Shown here: positions 15,596-22,753 of the stretch, piece by piece
Numbering within the stretch: the stretch's first letter is position 1
Layout: each line of letters opens with the position of its first letter
Source of the DNA: Spirochaetaceae bacterium
Lineage (GTDB): Bacteria; Spirochaetota; Spirochaetia; DSM-2461
Length of the DNA stretch: 34,512 nucleotides
NCBI GenBank assembly: GCA_029210985.1
Contig: JARGFR010000013.1
Span: 1 to 34,512 of the forward strand
Reading direction: 5' to 3'
Translations under genes and position numbers: made by a program
Notes under the pieces: model-generated
The model's input: the letters and a program-made list of their open reading frames with translations, nothing else
What the model was told of the DNA's origin: nothing
The model's database searches: none

Positions 15596-16024
15596 ATGAA
15601 TAATTTGGTGAATATATCAGAGGGCACGTCCCTGGCCATTCACGGCCTGGGACTCCTGGCCGAATCGGCTCCGGACCGCATAAATGTCAAAGCGGCGGCG
15701 GAACGGCTCAGAGCCTCGGAAGCTCATCTGGCAAAAATATTCGGAAAACTGCAGAAAAGCGGCCTGGTTTCTTCCATCCGCGGACCGTCCGGCGGGTTTG
15801 CGCTGGAAAAATCACCTGAAGAAATCACCTTCATGGAGGTTTATGAACTTTTTGAAGCTCCGGTCGACCCCAATGCCTGCCCTCTGGGGAGAAATCATTG
15901 CCCGTTCGGCAATTGCTTTTTTGAAGGCAGGATCCACAAGGTATCCCAGGATATTTACGGAATTATGAAGCAGACCACAATTTCCCAGATGAGCAGGGCG
16001 GTCAGGGAGAAGACAAATGATTGA
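15596..16024 (+). CDS. Rrf2-family regulator with three conserved cysteines
   Basis: 142 residues. The winged helix (NISEGTSLAIHGLGLLA, VKAAAERLRASEAHLAKIFGKLQKSGLVSSIRGPSGGF) is followed by Cys95, Cys102 and Cys107 (ACPLGRNHCPFGNC), the position of the Fe-S or NO/redox-sensing cluster in NsrR, IscR and relatives. The open frame extends to 15317, but 15596 is chosen because the family N-terminus starts here, GAGG precedes it, and the upstream part would read through the operator. It is first in the operon, and its stop overlaps the next start by 8 nt. It is a different paralogue from the regulator at 7707-8129. Ligand and targets are inferred. Confidence 0.88.
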   Translation: MNNLVNISEGTSLAIHGLGLLAESAPDRINVKAAAERLRASEAHLAKIFGKLQKSGLVSSIRGPSGGFALEKSPEEITFMEVYELFEAPVDPNACPLGRNHCPFGNCFFEGRIHKVSQDIYGIMKQTTISQMSRAVREKTND

Positions 16025-17267
16025 TCAGGATGCAACACTCTATGAAATAACTGAGATGAATCCGGAGACGATTCCGGTCTTCTCATCCAACGGTTTTCCT
16101 CATATGGCCGATCCTGTTAAACGGTCGAGTATCGGCAAGACAATCACACTCAAGACGGCTTTACTCCTCAAGCAGATGAATCCGGAGGCGTTTATTCGCC
16201 TTCTGGAAGAGTCTGTCCGTCGTGCCGGAGAGAATCGGGACGTCATTCGGGACGGTGCGTTGAATGTCGTGGGCCTTCTACCCTGTCCCGTTCGTTTGCC
16301 CCTCATGGAAAAGTGGAACGACTTCCTCGATGAGAGAGAACAGGCCGGATTTGAATGGGTGAATCACGAACTCAGAGCGGCATCCATGGGCTTGGAATGG
16401 GTGGAGGCAAACATCGACGGAGTGGAAAACCCGGAGAAGCTCCCGGATCTGTTTATCTCCGCGGGCTTTGATTTGTTCTTCGATGAGCAGAAAATCGGTC
16501 GTTTCCGCGGTCGGGGAATATTCTCTGATCTAGTAGGACCACGAGGGGCGAATGCCAGTTTCGATGGCCTCTCCATCTCCGATCCCGACGGGTGTTACTC
16601 AATCATTTCCGTCGTACCGGCGGTTTTCCTGGTGAACACCGAGGAACTGAACGGACGGTCCGCTCCACGAACCTGGGCCGATATTCTCAAACCGGAGTAT
16701 GAGAAGAGTGTGTCTTTGCCTGTGGGAGATTTTGACCTGTTCAATGGGATTCTTCTCAACATCCACAAGACCTACGGTGATGACGGTGTGGCGGCTCTGG
16801 GACGCAGTCTGCTGGAGTCCATGCACCCCTCGCAAATGGTGAAGAGTGATCGGAAAAAGTCTGACAAACCCGCCGTTACCATCATGCCGTATTTTTTTAC
16901 AAAAATGGTGAAGGAAGGAAGTACTCTCCAAGCCGTATGGCCGGAGGACGGTGCCATCATCAGTCCCATTTTCATGCTGGCCAAAACCTCTGCCGCCGAA
17001 CGTCTCCAGCCGGTGGTCGATTTCTTTGCGTCAAAGGAAATCGGTGAAGTATTGGCCATTCAGGGACTGTTCCCCACGACTCATCCCGATGTGGACAATC
17101 GCCTGGGCGAAGACTGCCGGTTCATGTGGCTTGGCTGGGATTACATCGCTAAGAACGATCTGTCCGTCCTCATTTCACACTGCGAGGACCTATTCGAAGG
17201 TGCCGCGGCATCCATGCCGACCGGTGAGGATAGCTGTGAATGCGCCGCTGTCGAGGCCGGCTCATGA
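16017..17267 (+). CDS. Cytosolic solute-binding-like protein with DUF1858-like N-terminus
   Basis: 416 residues. The first ~65 resemble the DUF1858 module (TLYEITEMNPETIPVFSSNGFPHM, then TLKTALLLKQMNPEAFIRLLEE) but lack its usual CxxC. The region from ~85 to 390 looks like a periplasmic solute-binding fold of the Fe(III)/polyamine type (SAGFDLFFDEQKIGRF, VVPAVFLVNTEELNGRSAPRTWADIL, FFASKEIGEVLAIQGLFPTTHPDVD). There is no signal peptide or lipobox, so it should be cytosolic. The C-terminus carries a CxC pair (Cys407, Cys409). The start overlaps the Rrf2 gene by 8 nt and the stop overlaps the GTPase start (ATGA). I infer a ligand sensor or cofactor carrier rather than a transport receptor. Confidence 0.7.
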   Translation: MIDQDATLYEITEMNPETIPVFSSNGFPHMADPVKRSSIGKTITLKTALLLKQMNPEAFIRLLEESVRRAGENRDVIRDGALNVVGLLPCPVRLPLMEKWNDFLDEREQAGFEWVNHELRAASMGLEWVEANIDGVENPEKLPDLFISAGFDLFFDEQKIGRFRGRGIFSDLVGPRGANASFDGLSISDPDGCYSIISVVPAVFLVNTEELNGRSAPRTWADILKPEYEKSVSLPVGDFDLFNGILLNIHKTYGDDGVAALGRSLLESMHPSQMVKSDRKKSDKPAVTIMPYFFTKMVKEGSTLQAVWPEDGAIISPIFMLAKTSAAERLQPVVDFFASKEIGEVLAIQGLFPTTHPDVDNRLGEDCRFMWLGWDYIAKNDLSVLISHCEDLFEGAAASMPTGEDSCECAAVEAGS

Positions 17268-17962
17268 ATCTGGTGACGGTCTCAGGGCCGCCTTCGTCGG
17301 GCAAGACTTCCGTCATCCTCAAAACTATTGACGCCCTTCGCAGCCGAAGCCTCAAGGTGGGCGTTGTGAAATTCGACTGCCTCTACACCGATGACGATGC
17401 TCTCTATGCGAAAGCCGGCATTCCGGTGAAGAAGGGTTTATCCGGAGCCATGTGTCCGGACCACTTTTTTGTCAGCAACATCGAAGAAGTCACACAATGG
17501 GGCATCGCCGAAGACATGGATATTCTCATCAGCGAATCCGCCGGACTCTGTAATCGTTGCTCACCCTATATCAAGGGAATCAAGGCGGTTTGCGTCATCG
17601 ACAACCTGAGCGGCGTCAACACACCGAAAAAGATCGGCCCGATGCTCAAATCCGCCGACATCGTCGTGATTACAAAAGGGGATATTGTCAGCCAGGCCGA
17701 AAGAGAAGTCTTTGCGTCCAAGGTGAACCTTGTAAATCCGTCGGCGGTGATTATGAACATCAACGGCTTGACCGGCCAGGGGAGCTTTGAATTGAGCACC
17801 CTCATACATGGCGATCACAAGGACGTCGACACGTTGGTGGGTCGGCAGTTGAGATTCACTATGCCGTCGGCACTTTGCTCATACTGCCTTGGCGAAACCC
17901 GAATCGGCGAGAACTACCAGTTGGGAAATGTGCGTAAAATGAATATGGGAGACCAGGCATGA
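17264..17962 (+). CDS. HypB/UreG/CobW-like GTPase with CxxC motifs
   Basis: 232-residue P-loop protein. The Walker A motif is GPPSSGKT (8-15) and the guanine-specifying TKGD is at 137-140 (IVVITKGD). The ESAGLCNRC segment (91-99) falls where HypB has ENVGNLVCP, whose cysteine binds nickel next to the nucleotide, so Cys96/Cys99 may bind metal at the GTPase switch. A second pair, Cys205/Cys208 (ALCSYCLGE), is near the C-terminus, with Cys64 between. The tail GENYQLGNVRKM is distinctive. The gene overlaps its neighbours by 4 nt on both sides. A metallochaperone or insertion GTPase is the best reading; the metal and client are unknown. An in-frame start at 17240 lacks support. Confidence 0.78.
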   Translation: MNLVTVSGPPSSGKTSVILKTIDALRSRSLKVGVVKFDCLYTDDDALYAKAGIPVKKGLSGAMCPDHFFVSNIEEVTQWGIAEDMDILISESAGLCNRCSPYIKGIKAVCVIDNLSGVNTPKKIGPMLKSADIVVITKGDIVSQAEREVFASKVNLVNPSAVIMNINGLTGQGSFELSTLIHGDHKDVDTLVGRQLRFTMPSALCSYCLGETRIGENYQLGNVRKMNMGDQA

Positions 17963-18987
17963 TCGCAAGTGCTCAGATTGCCGGGCGGCGTATCGCCTCC
18001 CTTCTCGAAGAATATCCGTTCCTGGAAGGATTCTTTGGGGAGAACGGACTGGAGTATGTCGGTAAAGAAGCCCATACACTGGCGGGATTTTTCGAATCCT
18101 GGGATGCCGATGAGAAAGAGGACAGGGGCGTCGATCCGGATCAACTCCTGGACCAAACTGCGGAGTTCATCAATCAAATGCTCAGTTTCCTCCATACGGA
18201 GGATGAGGTTCACACCCTCACCATACTACCCGGTAAAGATAAATCCGGCGTCCCTGAAGGCTTCGAATCCATGGTGATTCGCAAGAGTGAGGTGATTTCC
18301 ATCGTCGGTCCCACCGGATCGGGAAAGAGCCGGCTTCTAGGCGATATAGAATGGGTCGCTCAGGCCGATACGCCGACGGGTCGGCGGATACTGATCAATG
18401 GAGATAATCCGGACACCTCATGGCGTTTCTCCACTTCAAAAAAACTGGTGGCCCAGCTTTCCCAGAACATGAATTTCGTGATGGATTTAAGCGTTCGGGA
18501 GTTTGAAGAACTCCATGCCGAAAGCAGACTGGCGGAAAACCCGTCTGATATCGTGGAACGGATTATCGCCGAAGCCAACGACCTGGCCGGTGAGTCATTT
18601 ACCGGAGAAACGCCCATCACCAGCCTCTCAGGGGGACAGTCCCGGGCCTTGATGATTGCCGACACGGCGATACTCAGCCGATCGCCGATTATACTCATCG
18701 ATGAAATCGAGAATGCGGGGATAGACCGGAAACGAGCATTGAGCCTTCTCCTTTCTGAGGAAAAGATCGTTCTCATGGCCACCCATGATCCGATCCTGGC
18801 TCTCCTGGCCGACAGGCGTATCGTCATCCGTAACGGCGGTATCGCCAAGGTGGTGGAAACAACGGAAGAAGAACGGGCCATCCTTTCGACACTGGAAGGG
18901 CTGGATCGCACAATTATGGGTTATAGAACCCGACTTCGCGCCGGTGAAAGCCTGGTGTCGGACCAAAAGGAGGCAGATAATGCATGA
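17959..18987 (+). CDS. ABC ATPase with DUF1858-like N-terminal extension
   Basis: 342 residues, no membrane segment. An N-terminal helical module (IASLLEEYPFLEGFFGENGL...HTLAGFFESW, to about 75) resembles that of the solute-binding-like protein two genes upstream. The ABC domain has Walker A GPTGSGKS (117-124), Q-loop VAQLSQN, signature LSGGQ (223-227), Walker B IILIDE (245-250) and H-loop ATHDP. Walker B continues IENAG instead of the usual leader P-x-S-x-LD. There is no permease in this operon, so it may act as a soluble energiser like SufC, or partner the convergent permease. Overlaps are 4 nt before and 8 nt after. Confidence 0.82.
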   Translation: MIASAQIAGRRIASLLEEYPFLEGFFGENGLEYVGKEAHTLAGFFESWDADEKEDRGVDPDQLLDQTAEFINQMLSFLHTEDEVHTLTILPGKDKSGVPEGFESMVIRKSEVISIVGPTGSGKSRLLGDIEWVAQADTPTGRRILINGDNPDTSWRFSTSKKLVAQLSQNMNFVMDLSVREFEELHAESRLAENPSDIVERIIAEANDLAGESFTGETPITSLSGGQSRALMIADTAILSRSPIILIDEIENAGIDRKRALSLLLSEEKIVLMATHDPILALLADRRIVIRNGGIAKVVETTEEERAILSTLEGLDRTIMGYRTRLRAGESLVSDQKEADNA

Positions 18988-19222
18988 GGGATGTTCCGGG
19001 GATTTTTCAGACGGAAAGGCGATTGTGGACAAGGTAAGAATGATGGGTTTCGGCCCCCAGCCCCTTCCTATGCCCTTACCGATAAACTGTGTCCAATGCG
19101 GGAAACCCTTTGAAATGGCCACATTCGAGACCGAGTGTCCCGACTGCGGTGCGGTTCACGGAGTGACACCCTGCCATGCGTTCGATCCTGTTCATGTGAA
19201 GTCGGCAGGTATCGGTTACTGA
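18980..19222 (+). CDS. 80-aa zinc-ribbon protein, last gene of the operon
   Basis: Small soluble protein with a near-perfect AAGGAGG 6 nt before its ATG, starting 8 nt inside the ABC ATPase gene. Cys37-x2-Cys40 and Cys53-x2-Cys56 form a zinc-ribbon (NCVQCGKPFEM, ECPDCGAVHG), followed by Cys65-His66; another cysteine is at position 5. A proline-rich linker (GPQPLPMPLP) precedes the ribbon. The gene ends at a convergent junction, overlapping the minus-strand ABC gene by 7 nt. The strong ribosome binding site argues that it is real and well expressed. No known family is recognised; a metal-binding or protein-docking accessory role fits the operon. Confidence 0.75.
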   Translation: MHEGCSGDFSDGKAIVDKVRMMGFGPQPLPMPLPINCVQCGKPFEMATFETECPDCGAVHGVTPCHAFDPVHVKSAGIGY

Positions 19223-19890
19223 GATGTCTTGAGGTTCTCCTCCATACGCTCAATCTGTTCCAGGGTTCTCTCCAAATCGTTTTTATCCACCTCATCGATC
19301 TTCACCGGAGGCAGTGAAAACTTGAAGATTCGGTCGGAAAGCGATGCGGCCGTTCCATAGTCGTGGGTGACCAGCATGACGGCGCTTCCTTCAAGCAGCG
19401 ACGGCAGGCGAGAGATGAGGCGTCCCCGAAGGTCGGGATCCAGAGAAGACAGCGGCTCGTCCAGGAGGACGATATCCCGGGGGGCCAGAAGAGCTCGAGC
19501 CAGGGCCGTCCGTCGAGCCATTCCTCCGCTGATTTCACCGGGAAGGGCGTTCGCGGCGTCCGTGAGTTCCAGCGCCTCAAGCATCACATCGATCTTTTCC
19601 AAACGCTCACTCTTGTGAATCCCGGAGTCCAGGGCGTAGCCGGCGTTATCCCTCACGCTGCACCATGGCAGCAGCCGGGGCTCCTGGAAGACATATGAAA
19701 CTCGTCCGGTGCGGGTAATTCGACCTGAATCAGCTTCGGCCAGCCCGGCGGCCATGTTCAGCAGGGTGGTTTTACCGCAGCCCGAGGGACCGAGGATGCA
19801 GATGATGGATCCCGAGGGAACGGACAAATCGAGTCCGGTGAAAAGATGAGTCCGACCGAATGACTTCGATACCGAGATGAATTCGATCAT
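19216..19890 (-). CDS. ABC transporter ATP-binding protein (nitrate/sulfonate/taurine type)
   Basis: 224-residue energising subunit for the adjacent permease. It has MIEFISVSKSFG at the start, Walker A GPSGCGKT, Q-loop YVFQEPRLLPW typical of SsuB/TauB/ThiZ-type ATPases, a signature of ISGGMARR (Gln of the usual SGGQ replaced by Met), Walker B IVLLDEPLSSLD and H-loop VTHD. The start at 19890 overlaps the permease stop (ATGA). An upstream in-frame extension of 89 residues lies within the permease gene and is not coding. A short charged C-terminal tail is present. No substrate-binding protein with a signal peptide is encoded nearby. Confidence 0.88.
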   Translation of the reverse strand: MIEFISVSKSFGRTHLFTGLDLSVPSGSIICILGPSGCGKTTLLNMAAGLAEADSGRITRTGRVSYVFQEPRLLPWCSVRDNAGYALDSGIHKSERLEKIDVMLEALELTDAANALPGEISGGMARRTALARALLAPRDIVLLDEPLSSLDPDLRGRLISRLPSLLEGSAVMLVTHDYGTAASLSDRIFKFSLPPVKIDEVDKNDLERTLEQIERMEENLKTSQ

Positions 19891-20642
19891 ACTTTGTACC
19901 CGTAGCGTTTCTTCAGACCATGGAAGACGGCATCCATACCTGCGGTGAGCAGTATCACCATGATGGACCAGGCGAAGACTCCGACGGTATTCAGCTGGGA
20001 CCGCTCCACCTGAAACATCGTCCCGATTCCCACTTTGGGTTGACTGAGCACTTCGGCGGCGATTACCACTTTCATGGAAAGCCCCAGTCCCGACATCACA
20101 CCAGAAAGGAGATAGGGCCGCAGAGACGGCAGAACGAACTTCATCAGTGTTTTCCATGCCGGAATATGAAAGACCCGGTGCATTTCCAGCAGTTGGCGGT
20201 CGAGATGACGGATACCGGTGACGATGGCTCCGTAGATTAATGGAAAGACAATCAGTGTACAGACAAACACAACAGCGGTTTCCGAGTTAAACCAGATCAG
20301 CGAAAGGAGGATGACCCCCATTGTGGGAACCGCCTTCATAATCGCGATCAGGGGCGCCACCGCATCAGAAAACCTCACCGAGAAACCCGCCGCCACACCT
20401 GTGGCGGTCGCCGCGGCGATGTTCAGCAGGAAAGACAGCGCCACTCTGCGCAGAGTGGCTCCGATGGCCGCCCAGGTGGCCGCTTCATCCAGGAGACCGG
20501 AGAGATAAAGGAATGCCGCTTCAGGTGCCGGGAGGATAATATCCCGGGCGACAATCAGCGAAACGGTCTTCCAGAGCGCAAGCAATACAACAGACGAGGC
20601 GAATATCCGGATGCGGGAGGCCGCCGCTCCTTTTAGCTCCAT
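19887..20642 (-). CDS. ABC transporter permease (SsuC/TauC-like)
   Basis: 251 residues with about six membrane helices. It belongs to the binding-protein-dependent permease family. The EAA loop that contacts the ATPase reads EMHRVFHIPAWKTLMKFVLPSLRPYLLSG, close to the SsuC/TauC/ThiX consensus. The N-terminal helix is followed by LPAPEAAFLYL, a usual position in this family. It starts 22 nt after the P-type ATPase stop and overlaps the ATPase gene by 4 nt, so it is probably co-transcribed from the ArsR promoter. That context hints at a metal or metal-chelate substrate rather than the sulfonate expected from family alone (inference). Confidence 0.88.
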   Translation of the reverse strand: MELKGAAASRIRIFASSVVLLALWKTVSLIVARDIILPAPEAAFLYLSGLLDEAATWAAIGATLRRVALSFLLNIAAATATGVAAGFSVRFSDAVAPLIAIMKAVPTMGVILLSLIWFNSETAVVFVCTLIVFPLIYGAIVTGIRHLDRQLLEMHRVFHIPAWKTLMKFVLPSLRPYLLSGVMSGLGLSMKVVIAAEVLSQPKVGIGTMFQVERSQLNTVGVFAWSIMVILLTAGMDAVFHGLKKRYGYKV

Positions 20643-20664
20643 GGACCTATGATAGCAGAAACCT

Positions 20665-22749
20665 CTATGTTCTTCGCAGTATCCTCAGGGAATTCAGAAC
20701 AGCCGCAAGTGATACCCCGACATCACCGATAACAGCCAGCCACATCGGCGCCGCACCCAGTGCACCGGCAATCATGAAACCGACCTTCACCGCCAAGGCG
20801 AAGACGATGTTTCCAACAACGATCCGATGGGTGAACCTGGCGGTTCGAAGCAGTTCGGGGATTCGGGCCGGATCATCATCCATGAAGACGGCATCGGCGG
20901 ACTCAATAGCCAGATCTATGCCGCTCCGACCCATGGCCATGCCGACATCGGCCCTGATGATAACCGGAGCGTCATTCAAACCGTCACCGATGAAGCCCAC
21001 ACCGCCCTTACGGTCCGGATCGTCCACCATCGCTTCGAGAGCCGCGAGTTTTCCGTCGGGCAGCAGGCCGGCCTTAACCTCTTGGATACCAAGCTCTTCG
21101 GCCACTTGCTTCCCCCGGGACTCAAGATCCCCGGTGAACATCGCCGTTCGGGTAATGCCTTCTTTTTTGAGGGATCGGATCGCCTCTGCGGCGCCGGGCT
21201 TCACGGCGTCGTTGAGGAAAATGGAACCGATGAAGACACCGTCGCCTGCCACATGAACGACGCTGCCGTAACCCTGTATTTCCGGTACTTGGATCCCATG
21301 CTGTTCAAGATGGTCGGCGCTGCCGGCAAGAAGAACACGGCGGCCTTCCCGGGCCGCGACACCCATGCCTTTGATTTCCCGATATGAGTCCAGCATATCA
21401 ACTTCCAACGGTCCGTCCCATGCGTCCCGCACGGATTTGGCGATGGGATGATGGGAAAGGGACAGTATGGCGGCGGCCTGGCCCAGGAGAGCCCCATCAT
21501 CCCAGCCTTTGGCGGGATGAAGGGCGGTGACGCGAAAGTTTCCTTCCGTGAGCGTACCGGTTTTGTCGAATACGATGGTGTCCAGTCTATTAAGGGAATC
21601 GAGTACGTCACCTCCGCGAAGGAGAACCTTGTCCTTCGACGCTCTTCCCAATCCCGCGAAATACGCCAGCGGAACCGAAACCACCAGAGCACAAGGGCAG
21701 GAAATAACCAGAAGAACCATCGCACGGTAAGCGGATTCCGCGAGTGTGAGATTGAAGAAAACAGGGAGGAGCGTCGTCAGCGCCAAAGCCAGCACCACAA
21801 CCACCGGAGTGTATACCGCCGCGAAACGGCTCAGCACATTTTCGGTGGGAGACTTACGGGACGAGGCCTCTTCCAGGAGTCTCTTGATGCGGGATATAGC
21901 ACTTTCGGATGCGATTCGCGAGACACGCAGACGAACCACTCCGTCATCGTTGACGTATCCGGCGGAAACCTCATCACCGGGAGCGTACCGCCGAGGAACT
22001 GACTCACCGGTGAGAGCTGAGGTATTCATCCATGATTCACCCCGGATAACGGTTCCGTCCAGCGGGACCAGCTCCCCGGGGCGGATTTCGATGACTTGAC
22101 CGATATTCACATCGTCTGGCGAGATGAGGCGTACGGTTTCTCCATCAACCAGGCGGGCCGTTTCGACCCTGAGGGACATGGTATCCCGGATTGCGGCCCT
22201 GGAACGTGAAACAGCCCCTTCCTGCAGAGCCTCGCCAACGGAATAGAAAAGCATCACGGCGACGGCTTCCGTCCACTCTCCGATGACAAAAGCGCCAGCC
22301 GTCGCCAAGGTCATCAGGAACAGTTCATCCACCACCCGGCCTCGAAAAAGATTCCGGAAAGCTCCGAACACTACCCTCCGCCCCGCAATACCATAGGCGG
22401 TAAGATAGAGAGCCCGCCGCAGCCAGATCGCCTCGGGTATCCAGACGGACACAGCCATACCCACCACCCAAAGAGCGGCGGAAATCGGAATGGTCCAAGG
22501 GATTCTGATTCGGGGATTCCGGGACTTTTGCACATCCTCGGCGGAATCCCGTATATCCGCATCGGATTCGACGGTTTTGAGTGTCGCCCGCGCCGTATCC
22601 ACCTGTTTCGGGTCTATCATGATTTTCCCGGCGGCAAAGTTTAGACGCGAGTGTTCAAGACCCGGCACTTCCCTGAGGGCCGCTTCCACGTCTTTCGCAC
22701 ACATCGGGCAGTCAATTCCTTTTACGTCGTATGACTTCAATGAATTCAT
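20665..22749 (-). CDS. Zn/Cd/Pb-type P1B ATPase
   Basis: Heavy-metal exporting P-type ATPase, 694 residues. The N-terminal HMA domain carries Cys14-x2-Cys17 (GIDCPMCAKDVEAAL). The actuator motif is SALTGESVP (TGES 247-250). The membrane metal site is SCPCALVVSVPLAY with CPC at 351-353, and the phosphorylation site is Asp395 in DKTGTLTEG. The hinge is GDGLNDAPVI. The last helices have AVIGDVGVSLAAVLNSLRIL, the Asp-containing motif of P1B-2 (ZntA/CadA) pumps. Start 22749 lies 4 nt after the arsR stop with AGGG before it. The gene is coupled to a metal-sensing repressor, so Zn(II), Cd(II) or Pb(II) export is the likely role. Confidence 0.93.
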   Translation of the reverse strand: MNSLKSYDVKGIDCPMCAKDVEAALREVPGLEHSRLNFAAGKIMIDPKQVDTARATLKTVESDADIRDSAEDVQKSRNPRIRIPWTIPISAALWVVGMAVSVWIPEAIWLRRALYLTAYGIAGRRVVFGAFRNLFRGRVVDELFLMTLATAGAFVIGEWTEAVAVMLFYSVGEALQEGAVSRSRAAIRDTMSLRVETARLVDGETVRLISPDDVNIGQVIEIRPGELVPLDGTVIRGESWMNTSALTGESVPRRYAPGDEVSAGYVNDDGVVRLRVSRIASESAISRIKRLLEEASSRKSPTENVLSRFAAVYTPVVVVLALALTTLLPVFFNLTLAESAYRAMVLLVISCPCALVVSVPLAYFAGLGRASKDKVLLRGGDVLDSLNRLDTIVFDKTGTLTEGNFRVTALHPAKGWDDGALLGQAAAILSLSHHPIAKSVRDAWDGPLEVDMLDSYREIKGMGVAAREGRRVLLAGSADHLEQHGIQVPEIQGYGSVVHVAGDGVFIGSIFLNDAVKPGAAEAIRSLKKEGITRTAMFTGDLESRGKQVAEELGIQEVKAGLLPDGKLAALEAMVDDPDRKGGVGFIGDGLNDAPVIIRADVGMAMGRSGIDLAIESADAVFMDDDPARIPELLRTARFTHRIVVGNIVFALAVKVGFMIAGALGAAPMWLAVIGDVGVSLAAVLNSLRILRRT

Positions 22750-22753
22750 CAAT

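Larger units (their letters stand above)
15511..15621. repeat. 20-bp perfect inverted repeat flanking the Rrf2 promoter
   Basis: The left arm at 15511-15530 (TCTGATATATTCACCAAATT) is the exact reverse complement of the right arm at 15602-15621. The arms match 20/20 and stop matching on both sides. They enclose 71 bp that contain the promoter, two overlapping palindromes and the first two codons of the Rrf2 gene; the right arm covers codons 3-9. Possible meanings are a looping operator pair or an invertible promoter segment. No recombinase lies in the window. Confidence 0.9.
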
